Part shown: positions 32,738-41,681 of the stretch, in pieces
Position numbering within the stretch: the stretch's first letter is position 1
Layout of the letters: every line of letters starts with the position of its first letter
Source: Kiloniella laminariae
GTDB lineage: Bacteria; Pseudomonadota; Alphaproteobacteria; Kiloniellales; Kiloniellaceae
Assembly (NCBI RefSeq): GCF_027214005.1
Contig: NZ_JAPWGY010000001.1
Coordinates: 434,001-498,000, forward strand
Direction: 5' to 3'
DNA: 64,000 nt
Translations under genes and position numbers: made by a program
The notes under the pieces: generated by a model
Told to the model about the DNA's origin: nothing
Seen by the model: the letters and a program-made list of their open reading frames with translations, nothing else
The model's database searches: none

Positions 32738-35080
32738 ATGAGCAGATTTCTGGACCGTTTATCGGTGTCCTACGCCAAGGGAGTAATCCGTTGGCGCTGG
32801 CTTGTTCTTCTGATGGCACTACTGGCCACACTGGCCGTGGCTTCAGGAGGACGTTTCCTTTCTTTTACCAGTGATTACCGGGTGTTTTTCGGGGAAGACA
32901 ATCCCCAGCTGATGGCCTATGAAGGCCTGCAGAACATCTATACCAAGACTGATAATATTCTTTTTGTTCTCAAGCCAAAAGAAGGCACGATCTTTACGCC
33001 CGAGTGGCTTGAAGTCGTCAAGGATCTGACCGAAGAATCCTGGCAGGTCCCCTATTCCATCCGGGTCGATTCGATCACGAATTTCCAAAATACCGAAGCG
33101 GTTGAAGACGATCTGACCGTAGCGGATCTGGTGGAAGAAACAGGTGGATTAACCAAGGCCGGGCTGGAGCGGATTGAAGAAATTGCCCAGAGCGAACCGG
33201 TATTGGCCGGGCGTATTATCTCTGATGACAGCAAGACCACAGGCGTTCAGGTAACCCTGCAGCTGCCAACAGACGATGCGGTTGCCCTGAACGACGCCGT
33301 GACCTTCGCCGAGAATATGGCTGTCGAAATCGAGACAGCCAATCCGGATCTGGAAGTGGCGATTACAGGCCTTGCCCCGTTGAGTAATGCTTTCCCCCGG
33401 GCATCCATTGCAGACATGAGCACACTGACACCGCTGATGTTCCTGATCATCATTGTCTGTCTGGTGGGTTTTCTGCGTTCCTTCTGGGGGACACTGGGAA
33501 CACTTCTGGTCACCATTTTCTCGGTCATGGTTGCCATGGGAGCAGCCGGTTTCGCCGGAATAAAACTGACCCCACCCTCAGCCATGGCGCCGACCATCAT
33601 CCTGACCATCGCCATTGCTGACTGTGTACACATCCTGGTGACAATTTTTCACGAGATGCGACATGGCAAAGACAAACGCGAAGCGATTGTCGAAAGTATG
33701 CGCGTGAATATGCAGCCGGTTTTCCTGACCAGTCTGACCACCGTGATCGGCTTTCTCAGCCTCAATTTTTCCGAAGCTCCTCCCTTCCATGATCTGGGCA
33801 ACATTGCCGCCGTTGGTGTTGTCGCTGCCTGGGTCATTTCCATAGCTTTTCTGCCAGCTTTCATTGCGATTGTCCCGGTTCGGGTCAAGGCTGTGGCTGA
33901 AGGCAAGTCCAGCTTTATGGAACGCTTTGGTGACTTTGTTGTTGCACAGCGGACCAAGTTGCTGGTGGGGATGGGCGTCATTGTCATCGGGACTTCCTCG
34001 ATGATCAGTATGATCAAGCTGGATGACCGCTTTATTGAATATTTTGACACCTCCATGCCTTTCCGGGTTGATAGTGACTTTACCCGTGAAAATCTGACCG
34101 GCGTTTACCAGATCGAGTTCTCGATCAGCGGTGATGGCACAGGTGGTGTCTCGAACCCTGTGTATCTGGCGCATCTGGAAGATTTTTCCAACTGGTTGCG
34201 GGCACAGCCGGGTGTGGTGCATGTCAACTCCATGACCGACATCATGAAGCGCCTGAACAAGTCCATGCATGGCGATGACGACAGCTTTTACAAGCTGCCG
34301 CAAGAACGCGATCTGGCGGCCCAGTATCTGCTGCTCTATGAAATGTCCTTGCCTTACGGTCTGGACCTGAACAGCCAGATCAACATCGACAAGTCAGCCA
34401 GCCGCATGACGGTGACCCTGGACAATGTATCGTCCAATGACATGCGCAGTCTGGCCGAGGAAGCCCGTGGCTGGCTTCAGAAAAATGCCCCGGGTTACAT
34501 GGATGCGGAAGGTACTGGTGCGGCGGTCATGTTCTCTTACATTGCCGACCGGAACATCAAGTCGATGCTGATGGGAACCGCACTTGCCTTTGTGCTGATT
34601 TCCCTCTCGATGGTCGTGGCGTTGCGCAACCTCAAACTCGGGCTGTTGAGCCTGATCCCCAATATGGTTCCTGCTGCGATGGCATTTGGAATCTGGGGAC
34701 TGGTTGTCGGACAGGTCGGTCTGGCGGTTTCCGTGATTGCGGCGACATCTCTGGGCCTGATTGTTGATGCCTCGGTTCATTTCCTGAGCAAGTATGACCG
34801 GGCCCGGCGTGAGCGTAATGCGTCGCCAGAAGATGCCGTGCGCTATGGCTTCAAAACCGTCGGAACGGCTCTGTGGGTGACCACGGCGGTTCTGGTGGCT
34901 GGTTTCGCCGTCCTCGCGCTTTCCACTTTCAGCGTGAATGCCGACATGGGGCTGCTGACCGCAATCACCATCGCCATTGCGCTGGCTGTCGACTTCCTGT
35001 TGTTGCCACCTCTGCTGATGCTGTTTGACCGGGAAAAGGCAACAGCTCCGGCTGCAACGGCGGCTTCGGCAGCTGAATAA
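32738..35080 (+). CDS. RND superfamily exporter (COG1033/MMPL-like)
   Basis: 780 aa from ATG 32738 (GGAG 8 bases upstream). Two repeats, each with a first helix (WRWLVLLMALLATLAVASG near residue 20), a periplasmic domain and a five-helix block: LTPLMFLIIIVCLVGFLRSF with IAIADCVHILVTIFHEMRHGKDKREAI in the first half, and MLMGTALAFVLISLSMVVALRNLKLGLLSLIPN with LGLIVDASVHFLSKYDRARRE in the second. Acidic residues in the fourth helix of each block would carry protons. Such proteins move lipids or hydrophobic compounds. A LolA-like and a barrel gene follow, giving a complete inner-to-outer membrane route. Confidence 0.9.
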   Translation: MSRFLDRLSVSYAKGVIRWRWLVLLMALLATLAVASGGRFLSFTSDYRVFFGEDNPQLMAYEGLQNIYTKTDNILFVLKPKEGTIFTPEWLEVVKDLTEESWQVPYSIRVDSITNFQNTEAVEDDLTVADLVEETGGLTKAGLERIEEIAQSEPVLAGRIISDDSKTTGVQVTLQLPTDDAVALNDAVTFAENMAVEIETANPDLEVAITGLAPLSNAFPRASIADMSTLTPLMFLIIIVCLVGFLRSFWGTLGTLLVTIFSVMVAMGAAGFAGIKLTPPSAMAPTIILTIAIADCVHILVTIFHEMRHGKDKREAIVESMRVNMQPVFLTSLTTVIGFLSLNFSEAPPFHDLGNIAAVGVVAAWVISIAFLPAFIAIVPVRVKAVAEGKSSFMERFGDFVVAQRTKLLVGMGVIVIGTSSMISMIKLDDRFIEYFDTSMPFRVDSDFTRENLTGVYQIEFSISGDGTGGVSNPVYLAHLEDFSNWLRAQPGVVHVNSMTDIMKRLNKSMHGDDDSFYKLPQERDLAAQYLLLYEMSLPYGLDLNSQINIDKSASRMTVTLDNVSSNDMRSLAEEARGWLQKNAPGYMDAEGTGAAVMFSYIADRNIKSMLMGTALAFVLISLSMVVALRNLKLGLLSLIPNMVPAAMAFGIWGLVVGQVGLAVSVIAATSLGLIVDASVHFLSKYDRARRERNASPEDAVRYGFKTVGTALWVTTAVLVAGFAVLALSTFSVNADMGLLTAITIAIALAVDFLLLPPLLMLFDREKATAPAATAASAAE

Positions 35081-35085
35081 TACGC

Positions 35086-35115
35086 GCCCCGCCACCTCTT
35101 CGGTCGTGGCGGGGC
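35086..35115 (+). terminator. GC-rich hairpin after the RND gene
   Basis: GCCCCGCCAC/GTGGCGGGGC, 10-bp perfect stem and 10-base loop, starting 6 bases after the stop. Only ATTAA follows, so it may be an attenuator or RNA stabiliser between the RND and LolA-like genes. Confidence 0.7.
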
Positions 35116-35179
35116 ATTAAGAATATAACGATCAGCGGCTTTTAACAGCGGCGTTATGATCGGGTACAAGTGGAGAAAA

Positions 35180-36001
35180 ATGATGAATAAAATTCTGTTG
35201 GCCAGTGTGTTTTCACTGTCTCTTGCTGCTTTCGCAGGAAGCCTGTCTTCAGGTTCTGCGCTGGCCGATAACAGTGATCCTGTTGCCAAAGGCACGGCGG
35301 TTGCCGAAGAATGGGATCGCCGTGATCAGGGCTTTGGCGACAGTGAAGCCCTGATGAAGATGGAACTGGAAAACCGCCATGGCGAAAAGTCCCTGCGCGA
35401 GATGCGCCAGCAAATCTTTGAAATCCAGGAAGATGGCCAGGGCGATAAAAGCCTGACCGTTTTTGATGAACCCCGCGATGTAAAGGGGACGGCTTTTCTC
35501 AGCTTTGCCAAGACCTTTGATCCTGATGATCAATGGCTTTACCTGCCCGCGCTCAAACGGGTGAAACGTATCTCCTCTAAAAACAAATCAGGCCCCTTTG
35601 TCGGTTCCGAATTTGCCTACGAGGATCTGACGGCCCAGGAGTTGAAAAAATATACCTACACCTGGTTGCGGGACGAGCCTTGCGGAGATCTGCAGTGCGC
35701 GGTGATCGAACAGACCCCGGTTTACGAGGATTCCGGCTATACCCGTATGGTGAGCTGGTACGATCTGTCTGAATACCGTCAGCAGAAAATCGATTACTAT
35801 GATCGTAAAAACGAATTGCTGAAAACCCTGACCTTTGGGGATTATCGTCAGTATCTCGACAAGTTCTGGCGCTCGCACGACATGTACATGGTCAACCACC
35901 AGACCGGTAAAAAGACCCGACTGATTTTTGAAAAAATCGAATTCCAGACAGGTCTGCAGGAAAGTGATCTGACCAAGAACAGCCTTAAACGGGTTAACTG
36001 A
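35180..36001 (+). CDS. outer-membrane lipoprotein-sorting-like protein (LolA_like, COG2834)
   Basis: 273 aa from ATG 35180 (GGAG upstream). Signal peptide at 1-30 (ILLASVFSLSLAAFAGSLSSGSALA). The mature protein has the LolA-like half-barrel: MKMELENRHGEKSLREMRQQIFEI, TAFLSFAKTFDPDDQWLYLPALKRVKRI and GSEFAYEDLTAQEL, all conserved in the outer membrane lipoprotein-sorting group that accompanies RND exporters. It would carry a hydrophobic cargo across the periplasm. It is not LolA itself, which is shorter and lacks the FVGSEF-YEDL motif. Confidence 0.83.
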   Translation: MMNKILLASVFSLSLAAFAGSLSSGSALADNSDPVAKGTAVAEEWDRRDQGFGDSEALMKMELENRHGEKSLREMRQQIFEIQEDGQGDKSLTVFDEPRDVKGTAFLSFAKTFDPDDQWLYLPALKRVKRISSKNKSGPFVGSEFAYEDLTAQELKKYTYTWLRDEPCGDLQCAVIEQTPVYEDSGYTRMVSWYDLSEYRQQKIDYYDRKNELLKTLTFGDYRQYLDKFWRSHDMYMVNHQTGKKTRLIFEKIEFQTGLQESDLTKNSLKRVN

Positions 36002-36012
36002 CGGGGATGATC

Positions 36013-37287
36013 ATGCGATTTGCCAACAAGCTGTCGGTGAGCCGAAGTCCCCTCAGGAAAAGCGCTGTCATGATTGGCCTGGTTCCGGTGATCATGGGCG
36101 CTTTGGCCTTTCCTGTTCAGGCTCAGGACGAAGAAGCCACAGGTGAGTGGGATTTTTCCGGCTTTGCTGCAATGGATCTTCGGGTGTTCCCTGATTCAGC
36201 CCTGCACAGTGGCCAGCGGGACCAGCACCTTAACCCGTCGCTGGTTCTTCAGCCCGAAGTTTCCTATGAATGGAATGACGGGGATGACCGGATTGATTTC
36301 ATTCCCTTCCTGCGGGTCGACCCACAGGACAGTGAACGGCGCCATGCGGATATACGCGAATTGAAATATCTGCATATTGATGATGGCTGGGATCTGAAAG
36401 TCGGGGTCGACAAGGTTTTCTGGGGCGTGACGGAATCCCGTCATCTGGTCGATATTATCAACCAGACCGATGCTGTCGAGGATGTGGATGGTGAAGACAA
36501 GCTGGGTCAGCCCATGGTCAATCTTGGACTGCAGAATGAATGGGGAGATGTGAATTTCTTCGTCATGCCCTATTTCCGCGAACGGACTTTCCCCGGGCGC
36601 AAGGGGCGACTGCGGGGATCCATTCCGGTTGATACGGACAAGGCTGAATATGAATCTGACATGGAGGAGTTCCATCCGGATCTGGCTTTGCGGTATGCAA
36701 CAGTTCTCGGTGACTGGGATCTGGGGCTGGCACATTTTTACGGTACGTCCCGTGAACCACGTCTGCTGGCCCGACCAGATGCCAACGGCCAGATTACCCT
36801 GATCCCGCGCTATGACATCATCAACCAAAGTTCTGTTGATGTGCAGGCGACCTTTGATGAATGGCTCTGGAAGCTGGAAAGTATCTATCGCCAAGGGCAG
36901 GGGGATGACTTCTTTGCTGTTTCCGGCGGGGTGGAATACACCTTCTTTGGGGCGATTGGGGACGCCGGTGATCTGGGGCTTCTTGCGGAATATCACTATG
37001 ATGGCCGCGACGAAGACGATGCACCTGCGACAGTGTTCAACGACGATATCTTTGTCGGGGCCCGTATCACTCTTAATGATACTGCAGACACGGACTTTCT
37101 TGCCGGGGTGGTTTTTGACCGGCTGGATCACGATAAGAGCTTCTCAATCGAGGCCAATCGCCGTCTCGATGATCACTGGACCATCGAGGGGGAGCTGCGT
37201 TTGTCAGATGGTATAAGCGAGAGCAGCCCGATTTATGATGCCCGACGCGATGATCATCTACAGGTCCGCCTCAATTATTATTTCTAG
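36013..37287 (+). CDS. outer-membrane beta-barrel protein of the RND-linked system
   Basis: 424 aa from ATG 36013 (GGGG upstream; ATG 36007 is possible). Signal peptide ends at ALAFPVQAQ. The rest is a series of alternating amphipathic strands ending in VRLNYYF, with the aromatic C-terminus recognised by the BAM machinery. GVDKVFWGVTESRHLVDIINQTD is a conserved-looking inner-strand region. It closes the RND / LolA-like / barrel operon, 11 bases after the previous stop, and is probably its outer-membrane exit or acceptor (inference). Confidence 0.75.
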   Translation: MRFANKLSVSRSPLRKSAVMIGLVPVIMGALAFPVQAQDEEATGEWDFSGFAAMDLRVFPDSALHSGQRDQHLNPSLVLQPEVSYEWNDGDDRIDFIPFLRVDPQDSERRHADIRELKYLHIDDGWDLKVGVDKVFWGVTESRHLVDIINQTDAVEDVDGEDKLGQPMVNLGLQNEWGDVNFFVMPYFRERTFPGRKGRLRGSIPVDTDKAEYESDMEEFHPDLALRYATVLGDWDLGLAHFYGTSREPRLLARPDANGQITLIPRYDIINQSSVDVQATFDEWLWKLESIYRQGQGDDFFAVSGGVEYTFFGAIGDAGDLGLLAEYHYDGRDEDDAPATVFNDDIFVGARITLNDTADTDFLAGVVFDRLDHDKSFSIEANRRLDDHWTIEGELRLSDGISESSPIYDARRDDHLQVRLNYYF

Positions 37288-37381
37288 GCCATCTGATATT
37301 ATTTTCAGACTGTTTGGCCCTGAAAACTTGCGCGCTGTGGCTTCTTCGATCCCCCGTTGAAGAAACCCAGTTGCAGCAGGA

Positions 37382-37430
37382 AGAAAAGGATCACCGGGAT
37401 TTTTTTTAAATCCGCAGGTGGTCCTTTTCT
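37382..37430 (+). terminator. long hairpin after the barrel gene
   Basis: AGAAAAGGATCACC pairs with GGTGGTCCTTTTCT (one G-T), with a second inner pairing GGATTT/AAATCC around a run of T. It lies about 95 bases after the barrel stop, downstream of which no gene of the operon follows. Confidence 0.65.
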
Positions 37431-37493
37431 GTTGGTCCGGCCGGATGTTTGTTGATAAATTTCTGCTCGATTATCCGGGAGACCTTGGAAACG

Positions 37494-37646
37494 ATGGCTG
37501 TCTATCTGGCGCTGTTACGGGCTATCAATGTGGGCGGGCATAACAAACTGACCAATGTGGTCATCGAAAAGAAACTCGGGGTCACAGGCAGCGGGCGCAA
37601 CTGGAACAGCGTAACCAAATTAAGAGAGATGATACAGAAAGAATAG
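37494..37646 (+). pseudogene. internally deleted DUF1697 gene
   Basis: 50 aa: MAVYLALLRAINVGGHNKL is the standard DUF1697 N-terminus, and VVIEKKLGVTGSGRNWNSVTKL is its standard C-terminal motif (normally ERxLG...TTRNWNTVxKL). They are fused in frame with the central 120-130 residues missing. The family protein is about 180 aa. The remnant keeps a start and stop, so a short peptide could be made, but the fold cannot form. Confidence 0.75.
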
Positions 37647-37664
37647 GGCCTCTGCTCTGGGAAC

Positions 37665-38096
37665 TTACGTCGCGAAGAGGTCTTTTTCGATATCGCGGAA
37701 GCCTTTGAACTCCAGGGCGTTACCGCTGGGGTCGGTAAAGAACATAGTGCCTTGCTCGCCGGGTTGGCCCTGAAAGCGCACGTAGGGTTCAATGATAAAA
37801 TTATCGATGATGCCGCGCAGTTTCTCAGCCAGCCTTTCCCAGTCTTCGAAGTTCAGCACCACGCCGCAATGGGGTACGGGTACGCCGTGACCATCAACGG
37901 CATTTTTGATCTGGGGGATCTTGCCATCTTTCCCGATGCTCTCGTTCAGGTGGACAACAAACTGGTGCCCGTACATGTTGAAGTCGATCCAGTGATCACT
38001 GCTGCGCCCTTCGGCAAAACCCATTTTCCGACCATAGAATTCACGGGCTTCATCAATGTCACGTACGGCAACCGCAATATGAAACGGTGTCAGCAT
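37665..38096 (-). CDS. VOC family dioxygenase/glyoxalase-like protein
   Basis: 143 aa from ATG 38096, preceded by GAGGAGAG. Two beta-alpha-beta-beta-beta units: PFHIAVAVRDIDEAREFYGRKMGF with a likely metal His, and MFFTDPSGNALEFKGF with the C-terminal metal Glu, both typical of extradiol-dioxygenase-like VOC proteins. Substrate unknown. It ends 19 bases from the convergent DUF1697 remnant. Confidence 0.85.
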   Translation of the reverse strand: MLTPFHIAVAVRDIDEAREFYGRKMGFAEGRSSDHWIDFNMYGHQFVVHLNESIGKDGKIPQIKNAVDGHGVPVPHCGVVLNFEDWERLAEKLRGIIDNFIIEPYVRFQGQPGEQGTMFFTDPSGNALEFKGFRDIEKDLFAT

Positions 38097-38153
38097 GGAA
38101 AACTCTCCTCGGGCAGGGGCTGATTTCATAGACTTGTCAGCGGGATATTCTGT

Positions 38154-39077
38154 TCAGATGACCTTCTTGAAAACACCTTGCATCACCTGAAGCTTGCCGT
38201 CACTCAGGTTTTGCTTGAGGTTGCTGGCGCGCAGTTTCAGGTCCTGACCAATCAGCAGGCGTGGATCAAGTCCCGGAATTTTGCTTTTCTGCGGGTTGCC
38301 ATCGGCTGAATTAAGATACCAGAGCAGGGTTTCAGCCGTCACATCATTCCAGACTTCGCGCTGGAATCCCATATCGGCAAGGAGGTCGCGGGTCAGCTCG
38401 CTATAGGTCAGATGGCTGTATTTCTTTTCACTGGCCCAGGGAACCGGCAACAGGATTTGCGAGGTCTTTCCCGCGGTATCAGGATGCAGGAAAATATCGT
38501 GAAACAGCAACATGCCGCCGGGTTTGAGGACGCGGTGGATCTGGGTATAAAAGCCTTCCTTGTCGGCAATATTCATCGAGGTGTGCTGGGTCCAGACGAT
38601 ATCAAAGCTGTCGTCGGGATAAGGCAGGTCCAACGCGCTGCCATAGGTAATGGTGATTTGCCTGTCGAGGCCGGAAAGATGGTTGAGCAACCGGGCGGCC
38701 TCACAGAAATCCTTTGTCAGATCAATCCCGTCGACATGACAGGCAAACTGTTCGGCAATATAGCGGGCGGGGCCGCCAATGCCGCAGCCGACATCGAGAA
38801 TGTGGCTCCCCGGGTTGAGCGGGAGGAATTCGGCCATTTCTCTGGTCGCGACCAGCCCGCGGGTATGCAGGTGATCAAAGGGCGGGAAGTCACTGGCGCT
38901 GAAGGGGGGAACAGCATAGTCGGTTGCGAGGATTTCCTCCAGTGAGGGAGCAGTGTCGCCAAGCAAGAGGCTGGCAAGATGCGGCGCGAGGCTATCCTGG
39001 TTGCTGTAGCCGGACTCTTTTTTTACTGTCGCGGCTGCTTTGCCTCTTGTTGCTGGTGACTTTTTTTTGTCTTTCAC
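38154..39077 (-). CDS. SAM-dependent methyltransferase
   Basis: 307 aa from GTG 39077 (AGAGG upstream); a longer upstream frame has no conserved residues. The first 30 residues are Lys-rich. Class I methyltransferase core: motif I ILDVGCGIGGPARYIAEQF, VDGIDLT (SAM ribose), GSALDLPYPDDSFDIVWTQHTSMNI and LKPGGMLLFHDIF. It resembles Methyltransf_11 enzymes acting on small molecules such as sarcosine, tocopherol or ubiquinone precursors; the substrate cannot be chosen from sequence. Confidence 0.85.
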   Translation of the reverse strand: MKDKKKSPATRGKAAATVKKESGYSNQDSLAPHLASLLLGDTAPSLEEILATDYAVPPFSASDFPPFDHLHTRGLVATREMAEFLPLNPGSHILDVGCGIGGPARYIAEQFACHVDGIDLTKDFCEAARLLNHLSGLDRQITITYGSALDLPYPDDSFDIVWTQHTSMNIADKEGFYTQIHRVLKPGGMLLFHDIFLHPDTAGKTSQILLPVPWASEKKYSHLTYSELTRDLLADMGFQREVWNDVTAETLLWYLNSADGNPQKSKIPGLDPRLLIGQDLKLRASNLKQNLSDGKLQVMQGVFKKVI

Positions 39078-39286
39078 GTTGCCTCTCACATCTTTTGTTT
39101 GTTTATTCTTTTGATGTTTTTTCCAGTCAGGCCTTGTTGTCAGAATAGCAGACCTGTGCCCCTGTTGTCTTTGATGGATAGCATATCCGGGGGGGCTGTG
39201 GCTGAAAAAAATGAAAAAATTATAATGAATTGCGCCTGTGGAACCGCTACCCTTGATCAACAAGGGAAGGGTGGGCAACGGCTATA

Positions 39287-40306
39287 ATGTTTGATCGAGA
39301 CAAGTGCCGGGGATCCGGTGAAGAAATGGCCGGGCGGCAAGAGGTGATTCCGACAATGACGCGTGAGCAGCTTCGCAAGGGGGGCAAGCTGGCCCTGTCG
39401 CGCACCCTGTCCTTGCTGGAGCAAAATCCGCAAGCAGTGTTGCCGTTGTTGAGTGACTGTTATCATCACCCCATTGCCCAGGTTCTTGGCATCACTGGCC
39501 CCCCCGGTGTTGGCAAATCAAGTCTGCTGGCAGAGCTGATTATTCGCTATCGGGCCCAGGGCCGCAGTGTTGGTATTATTGCGGTTGATCCCTCGTCCAA
39601 ACGTTCTGGCGGGGCCTTTCTGGGGGATAGGGTACGCTTTACCACAGATCCAGATGACCAGGGTGTTTTTATCCGTTCCATGGCCGCCAGAGAGCGGTTG
39701 GGCGGGCTGGCGGATCAGACCATCGCTGCGATGATTTTGATGCGGGCAGTGTTCGATATTGTTCTGATCGAGACGGTGGGCGTGGGGCAGTCGGAAACCG
39801 ATGTGTCGGCGGTAAGTGATACGGTTGTCTTCTGTGTGCAGCCAGGATCAGGAGATTCACTGCAATTCATGAAAGCAGGCATTGCCGAGATACCTCATAT
39901 CGCGGTGGTGACCAAAGCGGATATGGGCAGGGTGGCCGAGCGGGCACTTGCCGATTTGCGCGGGGCGTTGTCGCTGGCCTGCGAGGAGGAGAGGAATTGG
40001 CCCGTGAAGGTTTTGTCCCTTTCCGCCAGCGAAAAACAGGGGATTGATGGCTTTATTTCTGCAGTTGACGCGCATTATCAGTGGCTGTGCGACAACGACA
40101 AGCTGGCACAGCAACGACATGAACAGGCGGTACAGTGGTTACGTGAAGCCATCAGAGAGCTTTATGGCCGGGAAGGGCTGAGCTTTGTCGAGCGCAGGTT
40201 TGCAACAGATGATTCGGATGCGGGAAGCGGTTTTTTGTCGTTGCAGCATTCTCCCTTCGATGTTCTGGCAGAGCTGCGCCTGAACCTGGGGTTCAACTGG
40301 AGATAG
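39287..40306 (+). CDS. meaB: MeaB/ArgK-type P-loop GTPase
   Basis: 339 aa. Walker A GPPGVGKS at 71-78, switch region AVDPSSKRSGGAFLGDRVR, the DxxG equivalent ETVGVGQSE, and TKAD for guanine. This is the G3E chaperone family that loads and protects adenosylcobalamin-dependent mutases such as methylmalonyl-CoA mutase. No mutase gene is in the window. ATG 39326 (MAGRQEV, after GGTGAAGAA) is an alternative start with a better ribosome site. Confidence 0.92.
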   Translation: MFDRDKCRGSGEEMAGRQEVIPTMTREQLRKGGKLALSRTLSLLEQNPQAVLPLLSDCYHHPIAQVLGITGPPGVGKSSLLAELIIRYRAQGRSVGIIAVDPSSKRSGGAFLGDRVRFTTDPDDQGVFIRSMAARERLGGLADQTIAAMILMRAVFDIVLIETVGVGQSETDVSAVSDTVVFCVQPGSGDSLQFMKAGIAEIPHIAVVTKADMGRVAERALADLRGALSLACEEERNWPVKVLSLSASEKQGIDGFISAVDAHYQWLCDNDKLAQQRHEQAVQWLREAIRELYGREGLSFVERRFATDDSDAGSGFLSLQHSPFDVLAELRLNLGFNWR

Positions 40307-40373
40307 ACGATCCTGAAACGGTCAAAGTGATTCAATTTTCCGTAAAAAACGGAAACAAAAAAAGAAATAAAGT

Positions 40374-41636
40374 ATGACAACTGGTGATGGCGATACAACG
40401 CAGAGCGGCATGAAACACCGGAATGGACCGGTTCATATCTGTCTGGTTTCTGATCAGGCTCTGGCCAATATCAACCCGGCATTGGCACACGAACCCAACA
40501 GGGCCCTTTTCCCGGCCCGGCGGGTGATTCTGATCTGTGACCAGGAACATCTGGAACAGGCCCGTTATCAGAAACAGGTGTTGCTTGATCACGATATCAC
40601 CACGGATATCCATGCGGTTGTCCAGGGATTTGATCCTCTGGATATCGCGGCCCTGATTGGTCAGGTTTCAGCCGTTTTTGACACCCTGAGTCCAGCAGAG
40701 AAACTGTCCGTGGCTCTGAACGCTTCCGGCGGATCCAAAGCGCTTTCTCTTGCGGCTGTCTCGGTGTTTATGCGCAATAGTTTACCCGTGTTCCTGGTCG
40801 ATGCCCGTAATGACCGGCTGGTGTGGCTGAGCGGAGAAGAAAAAGGCACCTTTGATATTCCGGACAAGGCGGATCTTGAAGACGTTTTTGCCAGCAATGG
40901 CTTTCGGATCATCGGTCCTGTACCTGTCCGTCACAGCATCAAACCGAAACTGTTGCGGCTTGGAGAGCGGATGGCAAAAAATGTGACTGCCTTTGCCAGG
41001 GTGATGGGGCCCTTTAACGGGTACGTGAGCAGGGCTAAAGACGAAGGCGGGGTATATCGGGCCGGACCAGTGTCGCACAAAATGCGGGAAAACGCAGACT
41101 TCCACCGCATGGTCGATTATTTCTGTGATACTGGCCTGCTGTCATGGCAGGGGCACCATCTGGTGTTCCGGGGTCTTGAAGCCGCGCGTTTTCTGCGTGG
41201 AGGCTGGTTTGAGTTTTATGCCTATGCGGTGATCGACCAGTTGCGCCAGGACTGGGCCAGAGACAACTATCCCGTCCAGATCGGAGACCTGGCCAGCGGG
41301 GTCAATATCGAGGCGCCGACGGGATCACGGAACGAGATCGATGTGGCCTTTCTTTGTAACAACCGCCTCTATCTGATTGAGTGCAAAACCGGATACTTTG
41401 ACGAAGACGCCCATCCCACCGGGCCAGCCAGTACCATGCTTTACAAACTTGACTGGCTGGGGGATATCGGCGCCCCGGTCAGCAAGACCGCCATTTTCAG
41501 CTATCGCCCGATCCCCGAACACGACCGCAGCCGTGCCCGCCAGATGAACATTGATGTCATTGCCGGGGGGACGGAAATCCTGCAATTACGCGAATTTCTT
41601 GAGCAGTGGATTGAGGTTCCGGCAGAAGCAGGGTAA
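40374..41636 (+). CDS. Card1/Can2-like CARF-PD-(D/E)XK nuclease (DUF1887), CRISPR-orphan
   Basis: 420 aa. The N-terminal Rossmann-like CARF half (about 18-150) ends in LNASGGSKALSLAAVSVF, the ligand-contact loop of DUF1887 proteins (consensus N-x-T-G-G-T-K-x-M). A winged-helix-like linker region follows (about 190-270). The C-terminal nuclease has Glu280 (GGWFEFYAY), Asp323 (RNEIDVAFL) and Glu336-Cys-Lys338 (YLIECKTG), a complete restriction-like active site. Card1/Can2 degrade nucleic acid when a cyclic tetra-adenylate binds the CARF domain, in type III CRISPR immunity. No cas gene or array is seen in the window; stand-alone family members such as Vibrio VC1899 exist. AAATAAAGT is a weak ribosome site. 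Confidence 0.87.
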   Translation: MTTGDGDTTQSGMKHRNGPVHICLVSDQALANINPALAHEPNRALFPARRVILICDQEHLEQARYQKQVLLDHDITTDIHAVVQGFDPLDIAALIGQVSAVFDTLSPAEKLSVALNASGGSKALSLAAVSVFMRNSLPVFLVDARNDRLVWLSGEEKGTFDIPDKADLEDVFASNGFRIIGPVPVRHSIKPKLLRLGERMAKNVTAFARVMGPFNGYVSRAKDEGGVYRAGPVSHKMRENADFHRMVDYFCDTGLLSWQGHHLVFRGLEAARFLRGGWFEFYAYAVIDQLRQDWARDNYPVQIGDLASGVNIEAPTGSRNEIDVAFLCNNRLYLIECKTGYFDEDAHPTGPASTMLYKLDWLGDIGAPVSKTAIFSYRPIPEHDRSRARQMNIDVIAGGTEILQLREFLEQWIEVPAEAG

Positions 41637-41681
41637 AGCTGCAGGGAGGCTTCATTTTTATCTGATTTCCAGGGGGTGTTT

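Noticed and set aside
35086-35115. Definite transcription end after the RND gene
   Set aside because: Stem is strong but no T-tract follows and the LolA-like and barrel genes appear functionally linked, so read-through is likely.
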